This document shows positions 52,938-63,896 of a stretch of 64,000 nt of DNA, in pieces; the stretch's first letter is position 1, and each line of letters starts with the position of its first letter. Source of the stretch: Mucilaginibacter segetis (GTDB lineage: Bacteria; Bacteroidota; Bacteroidia; Sphingobacteriales; Sphingobacteriaceae); the NCBI RefSeq assembly GCF_016522075.1, contig NZ_JAEHFW010000004.1:1-64000 (forward strand), read 5' to 3'. The notes under the pieces are model-generated. The model had not been told where the DNA came from and ran no database searches. It saw only the letters and a list, made by a program, of their open reading frames with translations. The position numbers and the translations under genes were made by a program.

Positions 52938-53522
52938 ATGTACGATTATATTGATGGTAAATTAGCTTTTAAAAGTCCTGCTCATGTAGTGATCGATGCC
53001 GGTGGTGTAGGTTATCATATCAATATATCTTTACATACGTATTCACAGATCACCGGGGAAGAAAAGTGTAAGCTATATATATGGTTGCACGTAAAGGAAG
53101 ACGCGCACACCCTATACGGGTTTGCTGAACCCGGCGAACGCCGGTTGTTCCTGCATCTGGTATCTATATCAGGCATAGGGCCTAATACGGGCCGTATGAT
53201 GCTGTCGTCTATTACACCGGCCGAGATACAGGCAGCCATAGTACAGGGGAATGTATCCCTTATACAACGCATTAAGGGGATAGGTCCCAAATCTGCTCAG
53301 CGAATTATTTTAGAACTCCAGGATAAGCTGCGAAAAGAGGGGCCTGATACGCTGACTATGATGCCCGTATTAAAAACCGTTAAGGACGAAGCCTTATCCG
53401 CCTTAGTGATGCTGGGCTTTGCCCGCAATGCTGCCGAAAAGGTGCTTGAGCAGGAAATAAGCAAAAATAATGGCGTTTTAACTGTTGAACAGTTAATTAA
53501 ATTCGCTTTAAAAAGCTTATAA
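52938..53522 (+). CDS. ruvA: Holliday junction helicase subunit RuvA
   Basis: This 194-residue protein has the OB-fold start MYDYIDGKLAFKSPAHVVI, two helix-hairpin-helix motifs (SISGIGPNTGRMMLS and IKGIGPKSAQRIILEL) and the C-terminal domain. It binds Holliday junctions and targets RuvB. sprA follows 21 bases later, the order seen across Bacteroidota. Confidence 0.97.
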   Translation: MYDYIDGKLAFKSPAHVVIDAGGVGYHINISLHTYSQITGEEKCKLYIWLHVKEDAHTLYGFAEPGERRLFLHLVSISGIGPNTGRMMLSSITPAEIQAAIVQGNVSLIQRIKGIGPKSAQRIILELQDKLRKEGPDTLTMMPVLKTVKDEALSALVMLGFARNAAEKVLEQEISKNNGVLTVEQLIKFALKSL

Positions 53523-53543
53523 TTACCTGTAATTCTTAAATGC

Positions 53544-56500
53544 TTGGTTAGGTTTTTTACTTGTAGGATTTTTGTAAGTATATTGTTTGTTGCTGCATTA
53601 TGCGGACAGGGAGCAGTGTTTGCGCAGCAAAAACCTTTGGCCAGTGCAAAAGCTGATACCACTTTTATAAAAGCCCCTGTAAAAATAACCCGGTCAAAAA
53701 ATCAACGTCTGCTTGATGGGGTATTAACCCCTGATCCGCCAAACCTTGTTCGCACTATTGAGTACGATGCGGCTACTAACCGGTATATATTATACGAGAA
53801 AGTAGGTAACCTGCTTTATCGCCCGCCTGTTTATCTCACTTTTGACGAATATCTGCAACTGCTGCAAAAGGATAACAAACGTGAATATTTTAAACAACTG
53901 GCTGATAATTATGCTTATGAATCGCAGCAGCCCGGTTTTATACCTCAGATAAAGGTACGGAGTAAAACCTTTGAGCAGATATTTGGCAGTTCAACCATTA
54001 ATATCCGTCCACAGGGTTCGGCTGAGATGATACTGGCGGGCCAGGTTAATAAAAATCAAAATCCGTTATATAATACTCGGCAACGCAGCCAGTTCAATTT
54101 TAATTTTGACCAGCGCATTCAACTGAACGTAACAGGCGATATTGGCGATAAGCTAAAAATAAGCACCAACTATAATACAGAAGCTCAGTTTCAATTCGAA
54201 AATCAGATAAAACTGGATTATACGGGTCACCCCGATGAAATTATACAAAAAATTGAGGCGGGTACGGTAAGTATGCCTTTAAATACTACATTAATTTCAG
54301 GTAGTCAGGCCTTGTTTGGCATTAAAACTAAACTCAAATTCGGCAAGCTGGATGTTACCAGCATACTTTCGCAACAGCGGTCGCAATCAAAAACCATCAC
54401 TATTACCAATGGATCGCAACAAGGTAATATTTCCCTTACCGCTGCGGACTATGAGGCAAATAAGCATTATTTTTTGGCGCAGTATTTTCGCAATAATTAT
54501 AACAAGGCGCTGGCTAATATTCCCATCATCAGTTCAAATGTTACCATCACCAAAATTGAGGTTTGGACTACTAACCGCACTAACGTAACCACAGATTCGC
54601 GCGATGTGCTTGCTTTCTTAGATTTGGGTGAGAATAATCCTTACAACACTACCCTTATACAGGGCGGCGCCGGTTTCAGCGGATTGCCGGCCGGTTTCCA
54701 GGGCCCGGGGTTTGTGCAGCAATCCAACTCCTTACTGGCAAACCTGCCTGCCAATGCCCGTATTACAAATTCCAATGATGTTGCAAATTATTTCCGCAGC
54801 ACAGGTAATACGGATAATTACGCCAAATTAACTTATGCGCGAAAGTTAACGGATAAGGAATTCACCCTTAATCCAAAATTGGGTTATATATCGCTGAATT
54901 ATCCGCTTAATAATGATGAAGTACTTGCCGTGGCGTATCAGTATTCTTATAATGGCGTACAGTATCAGGTTGGTGAATTCTCCAGCGATGTGCCGGTTGA
55001 CCCCAATACTCCAAAAGTGCTTTATGTAAAATTGCTTAAGAATGAGTTACTGAAAACCAACCTGCCTACCTGGGATCTGATGATGAAGAATATATACTCC
55101 TTAGGGGCCTTTCAGATAAGTCCGGAAAATTTCAGGTTAAACATTACACGATTGGATGACAAGTCCGGAATTGAAAAATCAATTATGGATGAAGGCGTAA
55201 ATACAAAAGGAAAGCGGTGGTTACAGCTAACCGATGTAGATAACCTTGACCAGCAGAATGATAAACGGCCGGATGGCTTCTTTGATTTTTTAGAGGGGAT
55301 CACTATAGATTCGCAAAACGGGCGAATCATGTTCCCGGTGCTGGAACCATTCGGATCAGATCTGTCGAGGCAGTTTGCTCCGGGCGAACAGGATCTCGCC
55401 AACAGGTATGTATATCAACCCTTATATGATTCTACGAAAACCATAGCTCAGCAATTTTTTCCCAAATTAAACAGGTATTTAATAAAAGGAACATATACAT
55501 CAACAGGAGGGTCGGAATACCAACTGAATGCCGTTAATATACCACAAGGTTCGGTAGTGGTTACTGCAGGCTCGTTAAAATTACAGGAAGGCGCCGATTA
55601 TACGGTGGACTATAGCGCAGGGCGCATACGGATACTCAATCAGGCGCTGCTCTCATCAGGGCAACCCATCAATGTAAAGTTAGAGAATAATGAGCTTTTT
55701 GGGGTTCAGCAGAAATCGTTATTTGGAACCCGGCTTGATTATCATGCTAATCCCAATCTGGAACTTGGCGCTACTATATTGCACCTTACCGAGCAGCCCA
55801 TTTCTCAAAACGAAATAGTTGGGGAAGAGTCTATCTCCAACACCATATGGGGCTTTGATGCTAATTACAGCTCAAATTCCCGGTTTTTAACACGGTTGGT
55901 AGATAAGATCCCCTTTATTAATACCAAAGTGCCATCAACAGTAAACCTGAGCGGTGAGTTTGCGCGCCTTATGCCGGGTAACCCTAACGCGTTGAATTTT
56001 GCGGGGTCAAAAAATGGTACATCTTATCTGGATGATTTTGAGAACAGCAGATCGGTTATTGATATCAAGAGCGCTGGCAGCTGGCAGATATCCGGTACGC
56101 CGCAAATGTTCCAGGAATCGCAACTTTTTAATGATCTGAGCTACGGTTACAACCGTGCACGTCTGGCTTTTTATAATATCGATCCTATATTTTATACAAG
56201 TCTTGGTAATATACCTATTTCCAGGAACGAACTCTCTAACAACTATGTAAGACAGATAATTGAGCAGGAGGTGTTCCCGTACAAGCAGTCAGTTATAGGG
56301 CAGGGGATAAGTCTGGCTACGTTAAACCTGGCATTTTACCCCATGATCCGCGGGCCGTATAATTACAGCACTACCGGTATAAACAGCGACGGTACCTTAC
56401 AAAATGCTAAAAGCCGCTGGGGAGGTATTTTCAGGAAGATAGAAACTAACGATTTTGAAGCTCTGAATGTTGGCTACATTGAATTTTGGGTAATGGATCC

Positions 56501-59500
56501 ATTTATTAACAAACCATCATCACAAGGGGGAGACCTGTACTTTAATTTGGGTAGCCTGTCTGAAGATATATTAAAGGATGGGCGTAAAAGTTTGGAGAAT
56601 GCCTTACCTGTTGACGGAAGTACAGATAAAACTGATGAAACCGCTTGGGGGAGGGTATCAAAGCTACAGCCTGTAATAAACGCGTTTGATAATAACCCCG
56701 ATGCCCGCCGGCTGCAGGATATTGGTTTGGACGGTTTAAATGATACCGATGAACAAGCTAAATTTAGCAGCGTGGTGCAACAAATTAAAGGGGCAGTTAG
56801 TCCGTTGGCAGCAACAAATTTTGCTGCCGACCCATCGTCTGATGATTACCGTTATTACCAGGGCCCGGAGCTTGATCAGGAAAGGGCGGGGATATTAGAG
56901 CGTTACAGCAGGTATAACGGTACCGAAGGTAATTCCAAAACGGCAGAACAATCACAGGCCGAACTGGGATTACAAACCTCCGCGTCCACTTCACTCCCCG
57001 ACGGGGAGGATATCAACCGCGATAACAACATGAGCCAGACTGATGAATACTTTCAGTACCGGGTCTCCATCAGGCCGCAGGATATGGTGGTGGGTAAAAA
57101 CTATATCAGTGATAAAGTAACATCTAATGTTAAATTAGCTAATGGTACTGATGAGTCTGTTACGTGGTACCAGTTCAGGATACCGATAACTGATTATGAA
57201 AGCAAGGTGGGTAATATACAGGATTTTAAAGCCATACGCTTTATGCGGATGTTCATGACCAACTTTGCCGATACAGCTATACTGCGTTTTGCTACATTGC
57301 AATTGGTAAGAGGCGAATGGCGCACCTTTAATGCCGAAAATAATCCGGCTAATATTATTGCTGACCCGGGCATTGCCAATCCTGTGAATGATAATTCAAC
57401 GCTCGACGTACAGGCGGTAAATATTGAAGAAAACGGCAACCGTACACCTATACCTTATGTAGTGCCACCCGGTATTAACAGGCAGCGTAATTATAACAAC
57501 CTGCAAACTGATACGCGACTGAATGAACAATCACTCTCGTTAAATGTAAGCAATCTGCGAGACGGGTATTCAAGAGCAGCTTTCCGAACGTTTTATAACG
57601 ATCTGCGGTCATATAAACGCATCCAGATGTTCATACATGCCGAAGGGGATATGTTGAAGGATAACGACCTGAGTGCGTTTATACGACTCGGGGCTGATTA
57701 TCAGGATAACTATTACGAATATGAAGTGCCGCTGGCTGTAACCCAGCCCGGTACGCGCGATCCGGATGCCATATGGCCGGCAAGTAACGAACTCGACCTG
57801 CAGTTAGATGTACTTACCAATGCCAAACTCGCGCGTAATAATGCCAAACTTAACGGCGAACCATGGCCATACACCGTGCCATTTGTTTTTACCGACGGAA
57901 GTAATAAAATTACCATTAAGGGGCAACCCGACCTGAGTCGTTTGCGTACCATTATGTTGGGCGTTCGTAATCCATATAAACCCAACGCGGTTGGGAGTAC
58001 AGATGATGGACTGGATAAAACCGGTATTGTTTGGTTTGATGAACTGCGTTTAACAGACTTTGACAATCGTGGTGGCTGGGCCGCTACTGCACGGGCCGAT
58101 TTCGCACTGGCTGATTTTGCCAATATAACGGTAACCGGGAGCAAAAGTACGGTAGGTTTTGGTACGCTGGATTCCAGGTTGAATGACAGGAGCCGGAGTG
58201 ATAACCAAATATATGATGTGTCAGGAAGTGTTGAACTGGGTAAGTTTTTCCCGGATAAAAGCGGGATACGTATCCCTGCCTACGTAAATGTGTCTAATCA
58301 GGTAAGTACTCCTCAGTACGACCCGGCCTCGCCCGATGTTGAACTTAAGAAAACACTTGCAGCAGCACCTACTTCGCAAGCGCGTGACTCTATACGTAAT
58401 GTATCTGTTGATTACACCATGCGTAAAAGCATTAATTTCACCAATGTACATAAAGAACGTACAAATCCTGATGCGCCTGTACACATCTGGGATGTAGAGA
58501 ATTTGAATGCAACCTATGCCTATACGGAATACACGCACCATGATTTTAATGTAGAGAACGACTTTGCCAAAACGTATCGCCTGGCATTGGCTTATAATTA
58601 CAGTAATCAACCTAAATATTATTCGCCCTTTCAAAAGATAATTAAGAGCAACCTGCTTGCTTTAGCGCGCGATTTTAACTTTAGCATATTACCGTCACGT
58701 TTAAATTTCAGCATTAGTTTCGATCGTTTTTATTCAGAGAACACACTGCGTGATAATGATCCTAATAACTTTATTCCAATACCTACCAGTTTTAACAAGA
58801 ATTTTAATATCACCCGTGTATATGGTATAGGGTGGAATTTATCGAAGTCGCTGCAGTTGGATATTGATGCCACCAATCTTTCAGTAGTGGATGAACCCGC
58901 AGGTCGCATTAATGGCCTTAAGCGCGATACACTTTGGGAAAACCTGAAAAAGCTGGGCCGTACTACTAATTATAATCATACTATCAACCTTAACTATACC
59001 ACGCCGATAAACAAAATACCGGGCCTGGACTGGACAGCGCTGATAGCGCGTTACAGCACGCATTTTAACTGGCAAACCCAACCGGAATTTGCCATTAATA
59101 ACGCCGATTATAATATTGGTAACAGTATTCAAAACTCGAGAAGTATACAGCTTAATCCATCGTTAAATTTTACCACTTTATACAATAAGTTTGCTGCTTT
59201 GCGAAAAAACGGTAACAGCAAAGGTGGTGGTGCCGGTCAGTTTTTATTGAATATAGTTACCGGCATAAAAAGTATCAGCGGCAATTACACCCGTACGGAG
59301 GGAACCTTTTTGCCCGGTTATTTGCCCCAAACAAACTTTTTTGGGGAAGACTTTACCTACGATGCACCGGGCTTAGGGTTTTTATTGGGCAGCCAGGCCG
59401 ATCTGCGTAATAAGGCCGTAGCCAACGGTTGGATAACAACCGATACATTGCAAAATCAGTTGTATGTAAAAACGTTTAATGAGGACCTGCACCTGCGGAG

Positions 59501-60593
59501 TATTATTGAGCCAATAAAAGATTTGCGTATAGAGTTGATCGCCTTTAAAACCGAGGACCGGAACTATCAAACTAATTTTAAATATCTGTCAGAAACCGGC
59601 ATGATTGAGAATTTAAGCCCGGTAACATCAGGTACCTATAGTATATCATATTTAACATTAGCTACAGCGTTTTCTAAAGCCGGAGGAATTAATAATACAT
59701 CTTCTGTTTATCAGCAATTTTTAAATAACCGGTCAATCATATCACAAAAGCTGGGTGTGCTCAATCCCAATTCGACAGGTACAAGCGGCGGTTACGCCGA
59801 CGGTTACGGACCCAATGCACAAAACGTATTGGTACCTGCATTTTTAGCAGCATATTCAGGCAAAAGTGCTAACTCTTCATCCCTTAATCAATTCCCGGAT
59901 ATTCCTATACCCAACTGGCAAATAACGTATAACGGGTTAGGCAAGCTGCAGTTTTTTAGTGAGTTATTTGATTCTTTTGACCTGCGGCATGGGTATCGTT
60001 CATCATACAATGTTAATGGTTACACCACTTTATTGCAATATCACGAAGATAACGGGAATGTAGACTCCAGAGATGCCAATAACGACTTTTTGCCATTTTA
60101 TCAATTTACACAGGTAAGCATTTTTGAACAGTTTGTGCCATTAATAGGTGCCGATGTAAGATTTAAAAACAGCATGACGGCCAACTTTGAGTATCGTAAA
60201 ACACGGTCGCTGAGTTTGAGTTTACTAAACAGCCAGTTAGCCCAGCAGGATGAAAATATACTGGTGTTCGGATTTGGCTACCGGCCTAAAAATTTCAGGA
60301 TGCCTTTTGGCTTGTTTGGTACAGGTGCAAGGCAAAACAATGATGTAAACTTTAAACTTGATTTGGCTTTGCGAGATAATAAAACACTTATTTATCGCGC
60401 GGATATCGAGTCTGCGGAGATTTCTTCCGGCGCCAAAAATATAACTATTCGCCCGTCCATTGATTATGTGATCAATCAGCGATTTAATCTTAACCTGTTT
60501 TATGACAGCAATATCACCAAGCCTTATACCTCTCAAACTTTTAACACGGCCTTTACCAACTTCGGGATAAACCTAAAACTTTTACTGCAATAA
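53544..60593 (+). CDS. sprA: SprA/Sov outer-membrane translocon of type IX secretion
   Basis: This 2349-residue protein is the right size for SprA, the 36-stranded barrel that is the exit channel of the Bacteroidota type IX secretion system. It starts at TTG with a signal sequence (1-28, ending VFAQQ) because an ATG four bases earlier leads to a stop after three codons. The body is rich in beta-strand-like sequence and aromatic residues throughout, ending in FGINLKLLLQ with a terminal hydrophobic/aromatic strand. Other type IX genes (gldKLMN, porV) are not in this window. ruvA lies directly upstream, the known neighbour. Confidence 0.96.
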   Translation: MVRFFTCRIFVSILFVAALCGQGAVFAQQKPLASAKADTTFIKAPVKITRSKNQRLLDGVLTPDPPNLVRTIEYDAATNRYILYEKVGNLLYRPPVYLTFDEYLQLLQKDNKREYFKQLADNYAYESQQPGFIPQIKVRSKTFEQIFGSSTINIRPQGSAEMILAGQVNKNQNPLYNTRQRSQFNFNFDQRIQLNVTGDIGDKLKISTNYNTEAQFQFENQIKLDYTGHPDEIIQKIEAGTVSMPLNTTLISGSQALFGIKTKLKFGKLDVTSILSQQRSQSKTITITNGSQQGNISLTAADYEANKHYFLAQYFRNNYNKALANIPIISSNVTITKIEVWTTNRTNVTTDSRDVLAFLDLGENNPYNTTLIQGGAGFSGLPAGFQGPGFVQQSNSLLANLPANARITNSNDVANYFRSTGNTDNYAKLTYARKLTDKEFTLNPKLGYISLNYPLNNDEVLAVAYQYSYNGVQYQVGEFSSDVPVDPNTPKVLYVKLLKNELLKTNLPTWDLMMKNIYSLGAFQISPENFRLNITRLDDKSGIEKSIMDEGVNTKGKRWLQLTDVDNLDQQNDKRPDGFFDFLEGITIDSQNGRIMFPVLEPFGSDLSRQFAPGEQDLANRYVYQPLYDSTKTIAQQFFPKLNRYLIKGTYTSTGGSEYQLNAVNIPQGSVVVTAGSLKLQEGADYTVDYSAGRIRILNQALLSSGQPINVKLENNELFGVQQKSLFGTRLDYHANPNLELGATILHLTEQPISQNEIVGEESISNTIWGFDANYSSNSRFLTRLVDKIPFINTKVPSTVNLSGEFARLMPGNPNALNFAGSKNGTSYLDDFENSRSVIDIKSAGSWQISGTPQMFQESQLFNDLSYGYNRARLAFYNIDPIFYTSLGNIPISRNELSNNYVRQIIEQEVFPYKQSVIGQGISLATLNLAFYPMIRGPYNYSTTGINSDGTLQNAKSRWGGIFRKIETNDFEALNVGYIEFWVMDPFINKPSSQGGDLYFNLGSLSEDILKDGRKSLENALPVDGSTDKTDETAWGRVSKLQPVINAFDNNPDARRLQDIGLDGLNDTDEQAKFSSVVQQIKGAVSPLAATNFAADPSSDDYRYYQGPELDQERAGILERYSRYNGTEGNSKTAEQSQAELGLQTSASTSLPDGEDINRDNNMSQTDEYFQYRVSIRPQDMVVGKNYISDKVTSNVKLANGTDESVTWYQFRIPITDYESKVGNIQDFKAIRFMRMFMTNFADTAILRFATLQLVRGEWRTFNAENNPANIIADPGIANPVNDNSTLDVQAVNIEENGNRTPIPYVVPPGINRQRNYNNLQTDTRLNEQSLSLNVSNLRDGYSRAAFRTFYNDLRSYKRIQMFIHAEGDMLKDNDLSAFIRLGADYQDNYYEYEVPLAVTQPGTRDPDAIWPASNELDLQLDVLTNAKLARNNAKLNGEPWPYTVPFVFTDGSNKITIKGQPDLSRLRTIMLGVRNPYKPNAVGSTDDGLDKTGIVWFDELRLTDFDNRGGWAATARADFALADFANITVTGSKSTVGFGTLDSRLNDRSRSDNQIYDVSGSVELGKFFPDKSGIRIPAYVNVSNQVSTPQYDPASPDVELKKTLAAAPTSQARDSIRNVSVDYTMRKSINFTNVHKERTNPDAPVHIWDVENLNATYAYTEYTHHDFNVENDFAKTYRLALAYNYSNQPKYYSPFQKIIKSNLLALARDFNFSILPSRLNFSISFDRFYSENTLRDNDPNNFIPIPTSFNKNFNITRVYGIGWNLSKSLQLDIDATNLSVVDEPAGRINGLKRDTLWENLKKLGRTTNYNHTINLNYTTPINKIPGLDWTALIARYSTHFNWQTQPEFAINNADYNIGNSIQNSRSIQLNPSLNFTTLYNKFAALRKNGNSKGGGAGQFLLNIVTGIKSISGNYTRTEGTFLPGYLPQTNFFGEDFTYDAPGLGFLLGSQADLRNKAVANGWITTDTLQNQLYVKTFNEDLHLRSIIEPIKDLRIELIAFKTEDRNYQTNFKYLSETGMIENLSPVTSGTYSISYLTLATAFSKAGGINNTSSVYQQFLNNRSIISQKLGVLNPNSTGTSGGYADGYGPNAQNVLVPAFLAAYSGKSANSSSLNQFPDIPIPNWQITYNGLGKLQFFSELFDSFDLRHGYRSSYNVNGYTTLLQYHEDNGNVDSRDANNDFLPFYQFTQVSIFEQFVPLIGADVRFKNSMTANFEYRKTRSLSLSLLNSQLAQQDENILVFGFGYRPKNFRMPFGLFGTGARQNNDVNFKLDLALRDNKTLIYRADIESAEISSGAKNITIRPSIDYVINQRFNLNLFYDSNITKPYTSQTFNTAFTNFGINLKLLLQ

Positions 60594-60622
60594 AAAAGCC
60601 TCCCCGAAAAACGGGAAGGCTT
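60590..60622 (-). terminator. Terminator between sprA and acn
   Basis: AAGCCTCCCCG and CGGGAAGGCTT form a stem with one mismatch. The minus strand shows TTTTTT after it, so it best fits the aconitase transcript; it may also end sprA. Confidence 0.75.
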
Positions 60623-60644
60623 GTATTTATTTAAACTTAAAGGC

Positions 60645-62912
60645 TTAAGAAGCCATTTGTCTGCGGATAATATTTAACGCACCGCCTGCCTTAAACCATT
60701 CTATTTGCTGTGCATTATAAGTATGGTTTACCTGGAAGGAATCCGTTGTGCCATCAGTATGATGTAAAACTACAGTTAACTGTTTGCCCGGAGCAAATTC
60801 AGTTAAACCGTCTATGTCAAAAGTGTCATCCTCTAATATCTTATCATAATCATTACTGTCAGCAAAGGTAATTGCCAGCATCCCTTGTTTTTTAAGGTTG
60901 GTTTCGTGTATACGTGCAAATGATTTTACCAATATAGCCCGAACGCCTAAATGGCGTGGCTCCATAGCTGCATGCTCGCGTGATGAACCCTCGCCGTAAT
61001 TTTCGTCACCTACAACTATACTGCCTACATGGTGAGCTTTATAATCGCGCTGAGTGGCGGGTACAGGTCCGTATTCACCTGTTAAGGCGTTCTTTACACT
61101 GTCCGATTCATTATTGAAGTAGTTAATTGCACCAATGAGCATATTGTTGGAAATGTTATCCAGATGCCCGCGGAACTTTAACCATGGTCCGGCCATAGAG
61201 ATATGGTCTGTAGTACATTTACCTTTGGCCTTAATTAAAAGTTTTAAGCCCTTAATATCAGTGCCTTCCCATGCGGTGAATGGTTCCAAAAGTTGTAGCC
61301 TTGCTGATTTTGGGTCAACAATAACTTCCACTCCGCTACCGTCTTCGGCAGGAGCCTGATAACCGGCATCTTCAACAGCATAACCTTTTACCGGCATTTC
61401 TATCCCCATAGGCTCATCCAATTTTACCTGCTCACCGTTTTCATTAGTTAATGTATCAGTAAGCGGGTTAAATGTTAGATCTCCGGCAATTGCAAATGCG
61501 GTCACTATTTCAGGAGATGCCACGAAAGCATGGGTGTTAGGGTTGCCATCATTACGTTTAGCAAAGTTACGGTTAAACGAGGTAATGATAGAGTTTTTGC
61601 GGGTAGGGTCATCAGTATGACGAGCCCATTGGCCTATACAAGGACCGCAGGCATTAGCTAAAACTACACCGCCCATTTCGGTAAATGTATTTAAATAGCC
61701 ATCGCGGTCAACAGTATAACGCACCTGTTCCGAGCCCGGAGTTATTGTAAACTCTGCTTTGGTTTTAAGATGCTTGTCAACAGCCTGTTTAGCTATTGAT
61801 GCAGAACGGGTAATATCCTCGTAGGATGAGTTGGTGCATGAACCTATTAAACCTACCTCTAACTCAGCAGGCCAGTTATTCTCTTTAACCGCAGTAGCGA
61901 ATTTTGAGATAGGCCATGCCAGATCGGGTGTAAAAGGGCCATTAATATGCGGCTCAAGCTCACTCAGGTTTATTTCAATAACCTGATCAAAATATTGTTC
62001 AGGGTTAGCGTATACTTCATCATCGCCTGTTAAGTGTTCTTTAACGGCATCAGCCAGTTCGGCAATATCTGCACGTTTAGTACCTTTCAGATAAACTGAC
62101 ATTTTTTCATCGTAGCCGAATATGGAAGTTGTTGCTCCAATTTCCGCACCCATGTTACAGATGGTACCTTTACCTGTTGCAGAAAGCGAGCGGGCGCCTT
62201 CGCCAAAATATTCTACAATAGCACCGGTACCACCTTTTACAGTAAGTATACCTGCTACTTTAAGTATTACGTCTTTTGCTGATGTCCAACCGGAAAGTTT
62301 TCCGGTTAACTTAACTCCGATCAGTTTAGGGAATTTAAGTTCCCATGGTAATCCGGCCATCACATCACATGCATCAGCACCACCAACGCCAATGGCTACC
62401 ATGCCCAAACCACCCGCGTTAGGGGTGTGTGAATCTGTACCTATCATCATGCCACCGGGGAAAGCGTAGTTCTCTAACACTACCTGGTGAATGATACCGG
62501 CACCGGCTTTCCAGAACCCTATGCCATATTTATCAGATACGGAAGCAAGAAAATCATATACTTCGCGGTTTACATCAATGGCCGTGTGTAAATCTTCAGT
62601 GGCGCCTATCTTAGCCTGTATAAGGTGATCGCAGTGTACGGTTGAAGGTACTGCAACCTGCGGCCTTCCGGCTTGCATAAATTGCAGCAGGGCCATTTGC
62701 GCTGTTGCGTCCTGCATGGCAACACGGTCAGGTGCAAAATCAACGTAATCAGTACCACGTTCAAATGCTTGTTTAGCATCTCCTTCGGAAAGGTGAGCAT
62801 ATAATATTTTTTCGGTTAAGGTAAGGTGTTTACCAGTCGCTTTGCGTGCCGCATCAATACGGGTGCTATAGCGGTCGTAAACATTTTTGATCATATCTAA
62901 ATCAAAAGCCAT
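60645..62912 (-). CDS. acnA: Aconitate hydratase
   Basis: This 755-residue enzyme is full length and of the mitochondrial-like type. The iron-sulphur cysteines lie in [11 protein letters not shown] and [11 protein letters not shown]; the [15 protein letters not shown] motif and the [18 protein letters not shown] segment are also intact. It interconverts citrate and isocitrate in the TCA cycle. No other TCA gene is next to it. Whether acnA or acnB naming applies is not settled from sequence. Confidence 0.93.
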   Translation of the reverse strand: MAFDLDMIKNVYDRYSTRIDAARKATGKHLTLTEKILYAHLSEGDAKQAFERGTDYVDFAPDRVAMQDATAQMALLQFMQAGRPQVAVPSTVHCDHLIQAKIGATEDLHTAIDVNREVYDFLASVSDKYGIGFWKAGAGIIHQVVLENYAFPGGMMIGTDSHTPNAGGLGMVAIGVGGADACDVMAGLPWELKFPKLIGVKLTGKLSGWTSAKDVILKVAGILTVKGGTGAIVEYFGEGARSLSATGKGTICNMGAEIGATTSIFGYDEKMSVYLKGTKRADIAELADAVKEHLTGDDEVYANPEQYFDQVIEINLSELEPHINGPFTPDLAWPISKFATAVKENNWPAELEVGLIGSCTNSSYEDITRSASIAKQAVDKHLKTKAEFTITPGSEQVRYTVDRDGYLNTFTEMGGVVLANACGPCIGQWARHTDDPTRKNSIITSFNRNFAKRNDGNPNTHAFVASPEIVTAFAIAGDLTFNPLTDTLTNENGEQVKLDEPMGIEMPVKGYAVEDAGYQAPAEDGSGVEVIVDPKSARLQLLEPFTAWEGTDIKGLKLLIKAKGKCTTDHISMAGPWLKFRGHLDNISNNMLIGAINYFNNESDSVKNALTGEYGPVPATQRDYKAHHVGSIVVGDENYGEGSSREHAAMEPRHLGVRAILVKSFARIHETNLKKQGMLAITFADSNDYDKILEDDTFDIDGLTEFAPGKQLTVVLHHTDGTTDSFQVNHTYNAQQIEWFKAGGALNIIRRQMAS

Positions 62913-63056
62913 ATTTGTTTGATTTTTAGTTTAGTAAAAGACAATAAAAGCCCTGGTAGGGCCGCGCTGCGAATTTACTAAATATAACAGCCAAATAATA
63001 GCGGCTGTTTGCGCAAATGTTATTTGGATAGGTTCTAAATAGTTAAAAGGCGGGTA

Positions 63057-63896
63057 TCAGTCTAATTTTGCATATTCATAAATATCATCCAGTAAAAATT
63101 TTTTCAGCTCTGCCAATTTATCTGTATTTATCAAGTCAACACCACAACTTAACAACTCTTTCCATACGGCGGTGTTTTCCGGAGAAGCCCATAATCTTAC
63201 CCTTTTGCCAAATTTATGAGCTAAAGCCACATATTTACATAGTCTGTCTTTTTGTTGTTGAGGCAGTTTTCCGTCGCCCGTCCATTTTAATATTTTGGAA
63301 TATTTGCAACTGGCTGTTTGATAAACATATTTTTAAAGCGTATCCCTGCCTGCCTGCATCAGATCTTCATCAATAAATGCCAGGCGACTTTTTTGTTTTT
63401 TAATGATATTGTAGGGTTTATGGCCCGTTATAACTATAGTTATTTCCCTCTGGATAAAACGTCCGCTCTCATAACCTGAAATCATTGCCGCATATTTTTT
63501 TAGCAGAACCTCTAAAGCCCTGTAGGTTTTATCTGCGTCTGATTTAATATCTATCATTAAGGTTATAGGATAGGAGGGGCAGATAATTTCCGGATTTTTA
63601 CCCGAGATACAATCAGCTAAAGGCTTTAAGTACATACTCTCCAATTCTTTTTGCTGATTAAAAATTGGCAGGATGTGTGCAACGATCAGTCTTCCGTTTC
63701 TGAGATAGATATCGGCCTCTATATTCGTGAATCCATTGTCAAGAGCATCATATAATGGCCTTTCATGCCAGTAGTCATTATGAGCAAAGCCATTTACAAG
63801 TGTGATATTTTGGGAGTTTGCTTTAAGGCTGATGTTGATCAGTATGATAAGTGAGATTAATTTCAGGTGCTTAAGGGAAACGTTTCCTGTTTGCAT
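63057..63896 (-). pseudogene. Glycerophosphodiester phosphodiesterase-like gene broken by an in-frame stop
   Basis: The first 187 residues (MQTGNVSLKHLK, a signal-like helix, then FAHNDYWHERPLYDALDNGF with IEADIY and LMIDIKSD) belong to the PI-phospholipase C/glycerophosphodiester phosphodiesterase fold. TAA at 63333-63335 ends the frame early. The same frame continues to 63057 with family-like sequence (KILKWTGDGK, VALAHKFGKRVRLWASPENT, CGVDLINTDKL) and then stops. Full length would be 279 residues. So one nonsense codon splits the gene. It could be a true mutation, a sequencing error or rare readthrough; a frameshift is excluded because both parts are in the same frame. Confidence 0.8.

Noticed and set aside
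53544-60593. A type IX secretion gene cluster
   Set aside because: Only sprA is present. No gldKLMN, porV or C-terminal-domain cargo genes were recognised here.
63068-63376. Plus-strand frame over the broken phosphodiesterase
   Set aside because: It is antisense to the family-like sequence and has no motif of its own.
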